Shown: positions 1 to 9,010 of the stretch, in pieces
Numbering within the stretch: position 1 is the first letter of the stretch
Layout of the letters: each line of letters begins with the position of its first letter
Origin: Salinibacterium sp. SWN248
GTDB lineage: Bacteria; Actinomycetota; Actinomycetes; Actinomycetales; Microbacteriaceae
Length of the DNA: 64,000 nucleotides
Assembly (NCBI RefSeq): GCF_015864575.1
Contig: NZ_JADYWW010000002.1
Span: forward strand, 248,001 to 312,000
Direction of reading: 5' to 3'
Notes under the pieces: generated by a model
Told to the model about the DNA's origin: nothing
Databases searched by the model: none
What the model saw: the letters and a program-made list of their open reading frames with translations, nothing else
Translations under genes and position numbers: made by a program

Positions 1-225
1 ATGAAAAAGCACTTGGTAGAGCACATCGCCCAGCTCTTCGACCATGTCGGCGGTATCGCCACCTTCGATCGCATCCACCAGCTCGTAGGTCTCCTCCACG
101 AGGTGCTTCACGAGCGACTCATGCGTCTGATCGCGATCCCACGCGCACCCTCCCGGCGCACGCAACCGTTCGAGAGTTGCAATAAGGGTGTCGAGTTCGG
201 GATGAGGCGCAGCAGGCTCGGTCAT
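1..225 (-). CDS. mazG: MazG nucleoside triphosphate pyrophosphohydrolase, N-terminal part
   Basis: MazG proteins hydrolyse (d)NTPs to the monophosphate and pyrophosphate and are thought to clean nucleotide pools. The minus strand from 225 to 1 is open for 75 codons and runs off the left edge, so only the N-terminus is visible. It shows the family hallmarks GGCAWDRDQTHESL, KHLVEETYELVDAIE and DMVEELGDVLYQV, including the EExxE-type metal-binding helix. ATG at 225 is preferred because GGGAGA lies about nine bases upstream; an in-frame ATG at 234 is possible. The gene is divergent from the SGNH hydrolase gene. Family assignment is secure; the rest of the gene lies outside the window. Confidence 0.9.
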   Translation of the reverse strand, partial: MTEPAAPHPELDTLIATLERLRAPGGCAWDRDQTHESLVKHLVEETYELVDAIEGGDTADMVEELGDVLYQVLFH

Positions 226-316
226 GCCCACCATTCTCCCACTTCTCAAACTAAGCCAAAGTCACCTTCCGTGTTGCGGTATGTCCTCCGGCCAGAGTGT
301 CATGCTCTCAACCACT

Positions 317-1141
317 ATGTGTCGTGTGGACCCGAAGAACACGTCTCCTAAGCGCGCCATCGGTGTGCCTTCTGCCACTCCCGCTACTCGCCGTTTCATC
401 GCTGGCTTCATCCAGTTATTCAAGCCTCTCCTCAGAGTGAACTTGATCGCCTACCGGGTCGAAACCGCGAACGCACTCTTTCCCGACGATGCCCCCGAGG
501 GAGGAGTGGACGGCCCCGATCCTTCCCGGATGCTGTTTATCGGAGACTCGGCGGCATCCGGCTTCGGCGTACTCAATCACGGGCTCGCCGTGGTCTCGCA
601 AACTGCACGCTTCGTGGCGCGCGAACACGGTTCCGGATGCTCGTGGACGACCATGACCGACACTGAACTCACGATGGCTCGCGCCGCCCGCCAGCTTGCC
701 GACACCTCGGTCGACGTGGATGCGGTGGTCGTCTTGCTCGGTCCGCCCGATGTGCTGCTGGGAACCACCGCCACCGAGTGGAGGGAAAGCCTCGTGGCGC
801 TGGTCGAGGCTGCGCGTCACGGCGCACACTCTGATTGCCCCGTAATTGTGTCTGAAGTTCCCGTTATGTACCGCTTTCGCCCCATGCCGCTCGTCGTACA
901 GCGCATCCTCGCCCTGCAGATCAATCGCCTGAACGAGGCGACACTCACTGTCTGCGAGGCGGTGCCCGACGTGACCTACGCGCCCTTCCCTGCGCTCGAA
1001 ACCAGCACCGCGTTCATCGAGCAAAGCCTGAATTGGAAAACTGTGCACTCTCTCTGGGGCAAAGAGCTCGGCACCGCCACGGCGCGGGCGATCGCCGCCC
1101 AGCAGCACCCCGACAGCACCAAAATTGACGACGACAACTAG
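317..1141 (+). CDS. SGNH/GDSL-type hydrolase family protein
   Basis: Probably a serine esterase or lipase-like hydrolase; the substrate is unknown. The block I motif is visible as LFIGDSAASGFGV (nucleophile Ser in GDS). Further on, VVVLLGPPDVLLG occupies the place of the GxND block III, but with Pro where Asn is usual, and KTVHSLWGKELG may supply the catalytic His. No signal peptide is obvious. The start is uncertain: the frame is open from 224, with ATG at 281, 302 and 317 and GTG at 326, and none has a strong ribosome-binding site; 317 was chosen because the upstream residues look non-conserved. Related actinobacterial proteins are usually of similar length. Activity is uncertain because of the changed block III. 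Confidence 0.7.
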   Translation: MCRVDPKNTSPKRAIGVPSATPATRRFIAGFIQLFKPLLRVNLIAYRVETANALFPDDAPEGGVDGPDPSRMLFIGDSAASGFGVLNHGLAVVSQTARFVAREHGSGCSWTTMTDTELTMARAARQLADTSVDVDAVVVLLGPPDVLLGTTATEWRESLVALVEAARHGAHSDCPVIVSEVPVMYRFRPMPLVVQRILALQINRLNEATLTVCEAVPDVTYAPFPALETSTAFIEQSLNWKTVHSLWGKELGTATARAIAAQQHPDSTKIDDDN

Positions 1142-1207
1142 ATAACATTCGTCGCCTTCCGCCGCACCCTTCGTCTCAGCCCCGCCGCAGCATGCAAGAA
1201 TCTTCCC

Positions 1208-1858
1208 GTGGCAGCCTCCCCTCAACGTCCCCGCACTCTTGGCACTCTTATCGTTGTCGTGCTCGTCGCGGTGATCGCGATTGCCACCTACTTCGGCAAC
1301 GGAACACCAGGCTTCACTCCCGACGATTCTGAGATCGCTGGCACCCCGAACAGCTCGGATTCCGCTCCCGAAAGCGCGCCCGAGACCGCAGACACTGACG
1401 CCGACAACGCCGACGCAGCGAGCGCCACCATCGGCATCCCGACTGACGCTTTCGCGGCGACCGTCAATTATGTGCACGACGGCGACACGCTTTATCTCCA
1501 GAACGGCAGCGCCGAATTGAAGGTGCGCCTCATCGGGCTTGACACCCCCGAGCTTTCCAGCCAGCAGAATCCGGATGCCGAAGAATGCTACGGAATCGAA
1601 GCGCGCGAGCTGCTGCGCGACTTCCTCCCCGAAGGCACCGCCGTGTGGGCCGCTGAGGATCGCGAACCCGAGGACCGCTACGGCCGCTCGCTGCTCTACG
1701 TCTACCTGCAAGACGGCACGTTCGTGAACTTAGCCATGGTCGAACTCGGCGCCGCTGAAGCTCTCAAAGTCGGACTTAACGATCGCTACTGGCCCGAGCT
1801 GCGCGACGCCGAAGATGATGCCTACGCGGCGAAGCTCGGCATGTGGGGTTCCTGCTAG
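1208..1858 (+). CDS. Membrane-anchored thermonuclease (staphylococcal nuclease-like)
   Basis: Predicted calcium-dependent nuclease of the SNase/TNase family acting outside the cytoplasm. It starts with GTG at 1208. Residues about 12-30 form one hydrophobic segment (signal or anchor), followed by an acidic Ser/Ala/Asp-rich linker to about residue 78. The nuclease domain follows: HDGDT at about 90, VRLIGLDTPE at about 107-116 (Arg35/Asp40/Glu43 equivalents) and EDRYGRSLLYVYL near 155 (Arg87 equivalent). All key catalytic positions are present, and the protein ends just after LGMWGSC as many bacterial homologues do. It may scavenge extracellular DNA; that role is inference. Confidence 0.88.
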   Translation: MAASPQRPRTLGTLIVVVLVAVIAIATYFGNGTPGFTPDDSEIAGTPNSSDSAPESAPETADTDADNADAASATIGIPTDAFAATVNYVHDGDTLYLQNGSAELKVRLIGLDTPELSSQQNPDAEECYGIEARELLRDFLPEGTAVWAAEDREPEDRYGRSLLYVYLQDGTFVNLAMVELGAAEALKVGLNDRYWPELRDAEDDAYAAKLGMWGSC

Positions 1859-1915
1859 GTCGCCTCCCCCGCGCCCGGCGTCGGTCACTCAGCCACCCCA
1901 TGGCACGATTGGGGC

Positions 1916-2836
1916 ATGCTCGACCCCGCTAACCTCCTCATGCTCGCACTGCTCTGGCTTACGCTCGGTGGGGTTCTGACGGTTCTCGCTGTGCGCACCT
2001 TCCGCCGGGATCAGCGCGAATACCGCCGCTTCAAGCGTTTTCGCACCACCAAGCGTCGCCAAAAGATGTTGCGACGCTGGTTGCTGATCTCCTTCACACT
2101 GTTTGGCGGTCTCTCGCTCCTCACTCTGCTCGCGAGCGGAGCCTTCGCCGCTCCTCTCCTTGCTGACGTGCAAGCGTGGCCCTGGGTGTCCTGGTTGCTT
2201 GGCGTGCTCGCCGCCCGCCCCTCCGTCACCGGCGGAGTGCTCGTGGGCCTTGCGATCGGCGTGATCACTGTCACAGTGATTGCGATCATCTCGGTCCGTA
2301 ACGAGGGTGACGAAGTCGTGAGCCTCGGTGATGTTCAAGCGATACTTCCCCGCAATCGCCAAGAGCTCGTACTGGGTGGATTGCTCTCCATCAATGCCGG
2401 GATCGTTGAAGAGTTGCTTTTCCGCCTCGCTCTGCCGGCGCTGCTTTTTGCCACCACCGGCAATGCGATCGTCGCGGTGGTGCTGAGCCTTCTCCTATTC
2501 GGGCTCATGCACTCCTACCAGGGACTCACAGGCATCATCGTCACGACGGTGCTCGGCGCAGTCTTCATGGCCATCTACGTGCTCACCGGAAGCATCCTCA
2601 TCACGATCATCGCTCACGCGCTTCTCGACCTGCGCTCGCTCGTGTTGATCCCGATGGCGATCGGGGGCGTGCACCGAATCGACGGTCGACGAAACCCACT
2701 TGCGTTTAAACCGACGGCGACGCCCACGACGCCCGCGAAACCTGCAACTCTTACTGAGGCCGAGCCCGAGGCTGAGGCTGCTTCGAGCGACACAGCAGCC
2801 GAGGCCGCGGCAACCACGCCGGAGCCAGCACCCTAG
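1916..2836 (+). CDS. CPBP family intramembrane metalloprotease
   Basis: A multi-pass membrane protein of the CPBP (CAAX protease/bacteriocin-processing, Abi) family. The zinc-site motifs are visible: VEELLFR near residue 165 (EExxxR), LFGLMHSYQG about 40 residues later (FxxxH) and IIAHALLDL further on (HxxxD/N). About seven hydrophobic stretches occur before a disordered Ala/Thr/Glu/Pro-rich C-terminal tail of about 45 residues. The substrate is unknown; family members process prenylated or small peptides, or act in bacteriocin self-immunity. The gene ends only three bases from the stop codon of the convergent mfd gene. Confidence 0.85.
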   Translation: MLDPANLLMLALLWLTLGGVLTVLAVRTFRRDQREYRRFKRFRTTKRRQKMLRRWLLISFTLFGGLSLLTLLASGAFAAPLLADVQAWPWVSWLLGVLAARPSVTGGVLVGLAIGVITVTVIAIISVRNEGDEVVSLGDVQAILPRNRQELVLGGLLSINAGIVEELLFRLALPALLFATTGNAIVAVVLSLLLFGLMHSYQGLTGIIVTTVLGAVFMAIYVLTGSILITIIAHALLDLRSLVLIPMAIGGVHRIDGRRNPLAFKPTATPTTPAKPATLTEAEPEAEAASSDTAAEAAATTPEPAP

Positions 2837-2839
2837 TTC

Positions 2840-5800
2840 TTAGCTCGCGCTAGACGTACCCGACGTACCGGACGCAGCGGCAGCGTCCTTCGTCTCTTTT
2901 GCTTCTTTCGCTTTGGCTGCTGCCTTGTCGGCCGCAAGCTTCTCGGCCGCTTCGGCCGCAAGTGCAACCTCCGCGAGCTCTGCCGCGGTATCTTGAGCGC
3001 CGAACACTGACACGAGCAACTCCTTGGCCCAGTCGATGAGGTCGCCATCGCTCGCGCCGGTGGGCAGCGGAATGATCGCCGTGGAGGCGGCCGAGTGATA
3101 CTTCGATCCTGGATACATCCGCTGCAGACGGATCTGCTTCGAGTCGAGCAGATCGGCGGGCGCGATGCGTAGCTTGTCGCCCATGACGACAACCTCGCTG
3201 AGCCCGAGTCGCTGCGACATCCGCCGCAAGCGAGACACCGCAATCAGGTGCTTCACTTCCTCGGGCGGTTCGCCGTAACGGTCGGTAAGTTCGTCGAGAA
3301 CACGATCGATGCTGTCGGCGGATGCCGATGGCGCGCTTGCCGTGGAGAGCTTTTGGTAGGCCTCAAGGCGCAGGCGCTCGCTCTCGACGTAGTCCTCGGG
3401 GATGCTGGCATCCACGGGCAACTCAAGCCGCAGCTCGGTCTGGCCCTCGGCAACATCACCACGGAATGTGGAGACGGCTTCGCCGATCATCCGCAAATAA
3501 AGGTCAAAGCCGACACCGGCAATGTGGCCAGACTGTTCGCCACCGAGCAGGTTTCCGGCACCACGAATTTCGAGGTCCTTCATCGCGATCTGCATACCGG
3601 CACCCAGCTCGTTGTTGGCGGCGATGGTGTCGAGACGTTCGTGCGCGGTTTCGCTGAGCGGCTTCTCTTCGTCGTACAGGAAGTACGCGTAGGCCCGCTC
3701 GCGTCCACGGCCCACCCGGCCACGCAACTGGTGCAGTTGGCTGAGGCCATACTTATCGGCCCGGTCGATGATGAGTGTGTTGGCATTGGGGATGTCGAGC
3801 CCGGTTTCCACGATCGTGGTGGAGACGAGCACATCAAACTTTCGATCCCAGAAGTCGACCATCACTTGCTCAAGAGCCGCCTCGGGCATCTGGCCGTGAG
3901 CAATCGCGATGCGAGCATCCGGCACCAGTTCGGCAATCTTGGCCGCTACCCGGTTGATGGAGCTCACGCGGTTGTGCACGTAGAACACTTGGCCCTCGCG
4001 CAGCAACTCGCGCCGAATCGCAGCGCCAACCTGACGCTCTGAATACGGGCCAACGAAGCTGAGGATCGGATGCCGGTCTTCTGGTGGAGTCGCGAGCGTC
4101 GACATTTCGCGGATGCCCGTGACCGCCATCTCGAGCGTGCGCGGAATCGGGGTTGCTGTCATCGCCAGGATGTCGACGTTGGTTTTGAGCTTCTTGAGGG
4201 CATCTTTGTGTTCAACACCGAAGCGCTGCTCTTCATCGATGATGACGAGGCCGAGGTCTTTGAAGGCGATGCTCTTCGAGAGCAAACGGTGCGTTCCGAT
4301 GACGACATCGACGGTGCCATCGGCGAGGCCGGCGATCGTTTCGCGCGACTCTTTCTCGGTCTGGAAACGGCTGAGCGCCCGCAAGTGCACGGGGAAGCCC
4401 GCGAAACGATCGGCAAACGTCTCGACGTGCTGGCGCACGAGCAGCGTCGTCGGCACGATCATCGCGACCTGTTTGCCGTCTTGCACAGCTTTGAACGCGG
4501 CGCGCACCGCAACTTCCGTCTTGCCGTAGCCGACGTCACCGCTCAGCAGGCGGTCCATCGGCACGGGGCTCTGCATGTCGGCCTTCACCTCATCGATTGT
4601 GGTGAGCTGGTCAGGAGTTTCCGCAAAGGCAAAAGCCTCCTCGAGCTCACGCTGCCACGGGGTATCCGGCCCAAAGGCGTACCCCTTGCTGGCCATGCGG
4701 GCGCTGTAGAGCTTGACCAGCTCGACAGCGATATCGCGAACGGCACGACGTGCTTTGGTCTTAGCAGCCGACCAGTCGCTGCCGCCCATCTTGTTGAGGG
4801 CTGGCGATTCGCCGCCGACATAGCGCGAGAGCAGGTCGAGCTGATCGGTGGGCACATACAGTTTGTCGCCAGGGTAGCCACGCTTATTCGGCGCGTACTC
4901 GAGCACCAAAAACTCGCGCTGAGTCTTGACCGCATTGCGGCCGCCCGTGCTGACCTCGCGTGACACCAACTCGATGAACTTGCCGATGCCGTGCGTCTGG
5001 TGCACAACGTGGTCGCCGCTCGAGAGCTGCAGCGGGTCAACAACGTTCTTGCGTCTGGCCGCGAGCTTGCGTGCCGGGCGCGAAGCGTAGCCGACCGACC
5101 GACCAAAGAACTCGCCTTCGCTAAGCACCGCGAGCTTCGCCTCGGGCATCGCAAAACCATGATCGACGGATGCCCGCAGCAGATACGCCACTCCCGGCTC
5201 GGTCTCGGCGGGGAAGGCCTCAACGGCACGCCCCGCCAATTCGCGTTCGCCCAGCAGATTAGCCGTGCGCTCTACGAGACCGGCTCCCTCCGCGACGATC
5301 GCTACCGTCCAGCCATCGGCGAGCAAGTGGCCGACGTGGTCGAGGGCGCCATCGAGAGTTCCCGCAAACGAGGGGGTTGCCGTGGCAGCGATTCGAACAT
5401 ATTCGGATGCCTCTTCCGCACCATCCAGCAGGTCGACGGCATCCGCTGCCCCCGAGTCGAAGGTGCTGAGGGTCCACCAGGGGCGATCCCCCGCGGACGC
5501 CCGAAGCGCGTTGAGCGTGACAAAGTCACCGGCATCCAAGTCAATGGGCGCTTCGGCGCCGGCCGTTGCCGCGTTCCACGCCGCACTCAAAAACTCTTGG
5601 TTCGTCTCAGCGAGGCTGATCGCGCGCGACGACACCTTCTCGGGCGAGAGCACCGCTATGGCAGCATCCGCCGGAAGGTAGTGAGTGATCGGCACCAGCT
5701 TGTCGACCAACGCGGGCGCTAGCGATTCCATGCCATCAACCGGGATGCCCTCGGCGATCTTCGCGAGCATCGTAGAGAGACTCGGAAACTCGTGCTGCAT

Positions 5801-6541
5801 TTCGCGGGCACGCTGACGCACCGCATCGTTCAACAACAGTTCGCGACTCGGCACCAGCTCGACAGACTCAACATCACCCTCGATGGAGCGCTGGTCGGCA
5901 ACCGAGAACTCGCGCAACTGCTCAAGCTCATCGCCAAAGAATTCGAGGCGAAGCGGATGCTCGTGGTTGGGCGCAAACACGTCGAGGATGCCACCGCGCA
6001 CCGCAAACTCTCCGCGCCGCGTCACCATGTCGACGCGGGAATATGCCAGAGCCACGAGTCGCTCCGACAGCGCCGAAAGATCGTAGTTGCGGCCGCCCTT
6101 GGTGAGCTCAACCGGTTCGATCGTCGTGAGGTTGTCAGCGATGGGCTGCAGCGCTGCCCGAACGGATGCCACCAGTACAAACTGGCCGACGGGGTTCGCT
6201 TGCCACTTGGCCAAGTCGCGCAGGGCCTGCATCCGCTTGCCGACTGTTTCGGCACTCGGGCTTAACCGCTCGTGCGGGAGGGTTTCCCACGCCGGAAATT
6301 CGACAATCTGAGCATCGGGCAGATAGCTCGTGAGCGCACGGCGCAATGATTCGGACTCGCGACCGGTCGCCGTAACCGCCAACAGGGACCGCGGTGCGTT
6401 CGACTTTGTCAGCAGCCCGCCGAGCAGGGGTGCACGCATGCCATCAACGAGTGAGAAGTCTGCGCTTCGTTCAGAGAAACGGAGGGCGCTCTCTACGGTT
6501 TGGGCGCGCGAAAGTGCTGAGATAATTCCGTCGAGAGTCAC
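2840..6541 (-). CDS. mfd: Transcription-repair coupling factor Mfd
   Basis: Mfd removes RNA polymerase stalled at DNA lesions and recruits UvrA, coupling transcription to nucleotide excision repair. The 1233-residue product has the normal full length. The N-terminal UvrB-homology part is followed by the polymerase-interacting domain (GDHVVHQTHGIGKF near residue 507). The superfamily 2 translocase comes next, with Walker A SGDVGYGKTEVAV near 665 and the DEEQ box VIIDEEQRFGVEHK near 770, then the motif V/VI block (TTIVETGLDIPNANTLII; HQLRGRVGRGRERAYAYF). The C-terminal TRCF domain precedes an Ala/Lys-rich tail of about 60 residues that looks dispensable. The start is GTG at 6541. Confidence 0.97.
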   Translation of the reverse strand: MTLDGIISALSRAQTVESALRFSERSADFSLVDGMRAPLLGGLLTKSNAPRSLLAVTATGRESESLRRALTSYLPDAQIVEFPAWETLPHERLSPSAETVGKRMQALRDLAKWQANPVGQFVLVASVRAALQPIADNLTTIEPVELTKGGRNYDLSALSERLVALAYSRVDMVTRRGEFAVRGGILDVFAPNHEHPLRLEFFGDELEQLREFSVADQRSIEGDVESVELVPSRELLLNDAVRQRAREMQHEFPSLSTMLAKIAEGIPVDGMESLAPALVDKLVPITHYLPADAAIAVLSPEKVSSRAISLAETNQEFLSAAWNAATAGAEAPIDLDAGDFVTLNALRASAGDRPWWTLSTFDSGAADAVDLLDGAEEASEYVRIAATATPSFAGTLDGALDHVGHLLADGWTVAIVAEGAGLVERTANLLGERELAGRAVEAFPAETEPGVAYLLRASVDHGFAMPEAKLAVLSEGEFFGRSVGYASRPARKLAARRKNVVDPLQLSSGDHVVHQTHGIGKFIELVSREVSTGGRNAVKTQREFLVLEYAPNKRGYPGDKLYVPTDQLDLLSRYVGGESPALNKMGGSDWSAAKTKARRAVRDIAVELVKLYSARMASKGYAFGPDTPWQRELEEAFAFAETPDQLTTIDEVKADMQSPVPMDRLLSGDVGYGKTEVAVRAAFKAVQDGKQVAMIVPTTLLVRQHVETFADRFAGFPVHLRALSRFQTEKESRETIAGLADGTVDVVIGTHRLLSKSIAFKDLGLVIIDEEQRFGVEHKDALKKLKTNVDILAMTATPIPRTLEMAVTGIREMSTLATPPEDRHPILSFVGPYSERQVGAAIRRELLREGQVFYVHNRVSSINRVAAKIAELVPDARIAIAHGQMPEAALEQVMVDFWDRKFDVLVSTTIVETGLDIPNANTLIIDRADKYGLSQLHQLRGRVGRGRERAYAYFLYDEEKPLSETAHERLDTIAANNELGAGMQIAMKDLEIRGAGNLLGGEQSGHIAGVGFDLYLRMIGEAVSTFRGDVAEGQTELRLELPVDASIPEDYVESERLRLEAYQKLSTASAPSASADSIDRVLDELTDRYGEPPEEVKHLIAVSRLRRMSQRLGLSEVVVMGDKLRIAPADLLDSKQIRLQRMYPGSKYHSAASTAIIPLPTGASDGDLIDWAKELLVSVFGAQDTAAELAEVALAAEAAEKLAADKAAAKAKEAKETKDAAAASGTSGTSSAS

Positions 6542-6596
6542 CGGATTACTCTACTCGCGGCCACTGACGCTACGGTGCGAGTTCACCCACAGCGCA

Positions 6597-6655
6597 GCAA
6601 CGCCGAGGCAGGCAACGCTGCGCAGGCAACGCTGAGGCAGGTAATGCTGCGCGGG
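6597..6655. repeat. Short degenerate tandem repeat between pth and mfd
   Basis: Four adjacent 14-15 base units are visible: GCAACGCCGAGGCAG, GCAACGCTGCGCAG, GCAACGCTGAGGCAG and the decayed GTAATGCTGCGCGGG. They alternate in type (A-B-A-B), so the higher-order period is about 29 bases. The array lies in the 151 base gap upstream of mfd and downstream of pth. No function is evident. Confidence 0.7.
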
Positions 6656-6692
6656 CCCGACGGCGTCACCGCGGCTGCCGCACTCGCAAGAA

Positions 6693-7274
6693 CTAGCGCG
6701 GGCTATGGAAACGCTGCTGCGCAGCTTCGAGGCCTTCGCGCGCCACCATCGTGACGGCATCCGCGGCATCGCTCAAGAGGTTCGGCAACGCTTTGCGTTC
6801 TTCGCCCGAGAAGTCGCGCAAGACGAAATCTGCCGCGGGCTGGCGACCAGGAGGACGCCCGATACCCACGCGCACCCGCGTGAAGTCGGGAGAGCCGACA
6901 GCGGCAGCAATATCGCGGATGCCGTTGTGGCCTCCGTGACCGCCACCGGTTTTGAGCTTCACCGTGTCGAAATCGATATCGAGTTCATCATGCACGACGA
7001 TGAGGCGCTCGACCGGAATCTTGTAGAACCGCATCAGTGCTGCGGTGGGCCCGCCCGAAAGATTCATAAAAGAATTGGGCTTCGCCAGAATCAGCTTGGG
7101 GCCATCACCAAAACTGCGGCCTTCAGCGACCGCAGCATTGGCTTTGTGGTTCTTGAAAGTGGCAGACAATTCGTCTGCCAAATGGGCCAACACCATGTGG
7201 CCCACGTTGTGGCGATTACCGGCGTAGCCGGGCCCGGGGTTACCGAGCCCGACTACTAACCATTGGTCATCCAC
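6693..7274 (-). CDS. pth: Peptidyl-tRNA hydrolase
   Basis: Releases tRNA from peptidyl-tRNA that drops off ribosomes. The 193-residue product has the family length and motifs: [19 protein letters not shown] with the catalytic His22, [11 protein letters not shown] with the substrate Asn, and [16 protein letters not shown] with the catalytic Asp. The [13 protein letters not shown] loop and [11 protein letters not shown] are also present. The start is GTG at 7274. It lies 27 bases downstream of rplY on the same strand, a common bacterial pairing, so the two are probably co-transcribed. Confidence 0.96.
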   Translation of the reverse strand: MDDQWLVVGLGNPGPGYAGNRHNVGHMVLAHLADELSATFKNHKANAAVAEGRSFGDGPKLILAKPNSFMNLSGGPTAALMRFYKIPVERLIVVHDELDIDFDTVKLKTGGGHGGHNGIRDIAAAVGSPDFTRVRVGIGRPPGRQPAADFVLRDFSGEERKALPNLLSDAADAVTMVAREGLEAAQQRFHSPR

Positions 7275-7300
7275 GATTTCTCGCTTACGAAAGAATCTGA

Positions 7301-7924
7301 TTATTCAGCAGCCGCGGTGCTAGCAGCCTCGGCAGCAACTGCTGCGGCTTCTTCTTCAGCAGCTTCAGCCTCAACCGACGCACGCGGCATGCTGACGGCG
7401 ACAACGAGAAGCTCGGGGTCGGAGAGCAGGTTCGAGCCCTCGATGAGCTCAACGTCGGCGGCGTAGATGTGAGCGCCTTCTTCTCGGCCCTCGATGTCGA
7501 CGGTGAAGTACTCAGGAATGTGAGTTGCTTCTGCCTCAACCGAGATGGTCGGAGCGTCGAGGTTGGCGAGGGTGCCAGGAGCCGACTCACCAGTAACGTG
7601 GATCGGCACGTCAACGATAACTTTTTCACCCTTGCGGATGACAACGAGGTCGATGTGCTCGATGATCTGGCGAACGGGGTCCTTCTGAACATCCTTGACC
7701 AGTGCGAGCTGGCTCTTGCCGTTGATGTCGAGATCCAAGATCTGGTTCGACTTGCGGAGGATGAGCCCGATCTCGTGACCCGGGAGGGCAACGTGGATGG
7801 GGTCGGTGCCGTGACCGTAGATGACGGCGGGGATCTTGCCTGCAGCGCGGAGCTTGCGAGCAGCACCCTTGCCGAAGGATTCACGGGCATCCGTGACTAC
7901 GTGGTTAACGCCTGGCTTAGCCAT
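7301..7924 (-). CDS. rplY: 50S ribosomal protein L25 (general stress protein Ctc type)
   Basis: Binds 5S rRNA in the large ribosomal subunit. At 207 residues it is the long Ctc-type form: an N-terminal L25 domain (residues 1 to about 95, with [11 protein letters not shown] and the conserved basic [15 protein letters not shown]) plus the C-terminal TL5-type beta domain ([33 protein letters not shown]). An Ala/Glu-rich tail of about 30 residues follows, as in other actinobacteria. ATG at 7924 has a good ribosome-binding site (TAGGAG, five bases away). It probably leads an operon with pth. Confidence 0.96.
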   Translation of the reverse strand: MAKPGVNHVVTDARESFGKGAARKLRAAGKIPAVIYGHGTDPIHVALPGHEIGLILRKSNQILDLDINGKSQLALVKDVQKDPVRQIIEHIDLVVIRKGEKVIVDVPIHVTGESAPGTLANLDAPTISVEAEATHIPEYFTVDIEGREEGAHIYAADVELIEGSNLLSDPELLVVAVSMPRASVEAEAAEEEAAAVAAEAASTAAAE

Positions 7925-8225
7925 TGTTATCTCCTAGTAAGACCGAAGTCTGTTGTGGGCCCGGTGCCTGCAACAAGCGGAGTGCTCGTGGCGGGCGCAG
8001 CGCCCAGATCATTGTCTGTAGTTCAACTCGAACGCCGGCAGACCAAAGATCTGCCACGTGAGGAAAAGCCCTGTGACTTGCCCGCCGCGTCGATAACGGA
8101 ACCAAATGGTTCCCTCGCCGAAGTTCAACTGCCGAGTTTACACGGTTAATGAGCGACTGCACTTCGTATTTCTGCGGCCCTGAGCGCCGCCCTTCGCGGG
8201 AGCCCTCACCCGCTACTGTAGGAGC
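7925..8225. other. Intergenic region between rplY and the FadR-type regulator gene
   Basis: This gap of about 300 bases separates two divergent genes and must hold both promoters. Open frames exist, but they are rich in Arg, Ser and Pro, have no ribosome-binding sites and resemble no family. No tRNA, riboswitch or strong hairpin was recognised. Confidence 0.5.
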
Positions 8226-8942
8226 ATGTCCGGAGGTCTTCACGCACGCGTGCTTAACGATCTCGGGCTCAGCATCGTCTCGGGCGAGATCACCCCCGAT
8301 TCTACGATCCTCGCCGAACAGCTCGAAGAACGCTACGGCGTTTCACGCTCGGTCGTTCGCGAAGCGGTTCGCGTGCTCCAGTCACTCGGCATGGTCGCCT
8401 CCGTGAAGCGCGTCGGGATGCGCGTCAAACCGATGTCCGAGTGGAGTCTGTACGATCCTCTCGTCATCCGGTGGCGGCTCGAACAGACCGAAAACGGGCG
8501 CCAGCTGCGCTCGCTCACCGAACTGCGCAGCGCTATCGAACCTCAAGCCGCGCAACTTGCCGCGCAACACGCATCCAACGAGGCTGCCGGCGAGCTACTG
8601 GCGCTGGCCGCGCGTATGCGGGCCGTCGGCCGCTCGGGCGACCTTGAGCTGTTTCTTGAGCTCGACATCCGCTTTCATTCGCTCGTTTTGGCGGCAAGCG
8701 GCAACGAGATGTTCGCCCGCCTCGACCGTGTGATCGCCGAAGTGCTGACAGGGCGCACCAACCGCGGCCTCATGCCGTCGACTCCGCACGAAGAGGCGCT
8801 GCAGTTGCACGTGGACGTGGCGGACGCCATTCAGGGCAAGCGCCCCCACGACGCCTTCGCCTCCATGGAGCGCATCATGACGCGCACCATTGAAGAGGTT
8901 GAGCCCATCTGGGCTGGCGAACCCCGCATCTTCCTCGACTAG
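8226..8942 (+). CDS. FadR-subfamily GntR regulator, probable gluconate/idonate operon regulator
   Basis: The N-terminal winged helix-turn-helix (residues about 5-70) contains LAEQLEERYGVSRSVVREAVRVLQSLGMV, the GntR family signature. It is followed by an all-helical FCD-type ligand domain (about 85-230) with the metal/ligand residues in LELDIRFHSLVLAASGNEMF and the His of LHVDVADAI. The gene points toward the idonate/gluconate genes and lies next to the last of them, so control of that operon is a reasonable inference. A gluconate, idonate or phosphogluconate effector is possible but not shown by the sequence. Confidence 0.85.
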   Translation: MSGGLHARVLNDLGLSIVSGEITPDSTILAEQLEERYGVSRSVVREAVRVLQSLGMVASVKRVGMRVKPMSEWSLYDPLVIRWRLEQTENGRQLRSLTELRSAIEPQAAQLAAQHASNEAAGELLALAARMRAVGRSGDLELFLELDIRFHSLVLAASGNEMFARLDRVIAEVLTGRTNRGLMPSTPHEEALQLHVDVADAIQGKRPHDAFASMERIMTRTIEEVEPIWAGEPRIFLD

Positions 8943-9010
8943 GAACGCCGCGCGGGGATCAGTTACGAGCAGAGCCCGCTAGCAAGAGGATGTCCCCGAA
9001 GCGCAGTGAG

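Noticed and set aside
1-351. Open plus-strand frame of 116 codons at the left edge
   Set aside because: It is the antisense of the mazG N-terminus, whose conserved motifs are clear on the minus strand.
416-1711. 431-codon minus-strand frame
   Set aside because: It overlaps the SGNH hydrolase and thermonuclease genes on the other strand and is Gly/Arg/Val-rich with no recognisable motif.
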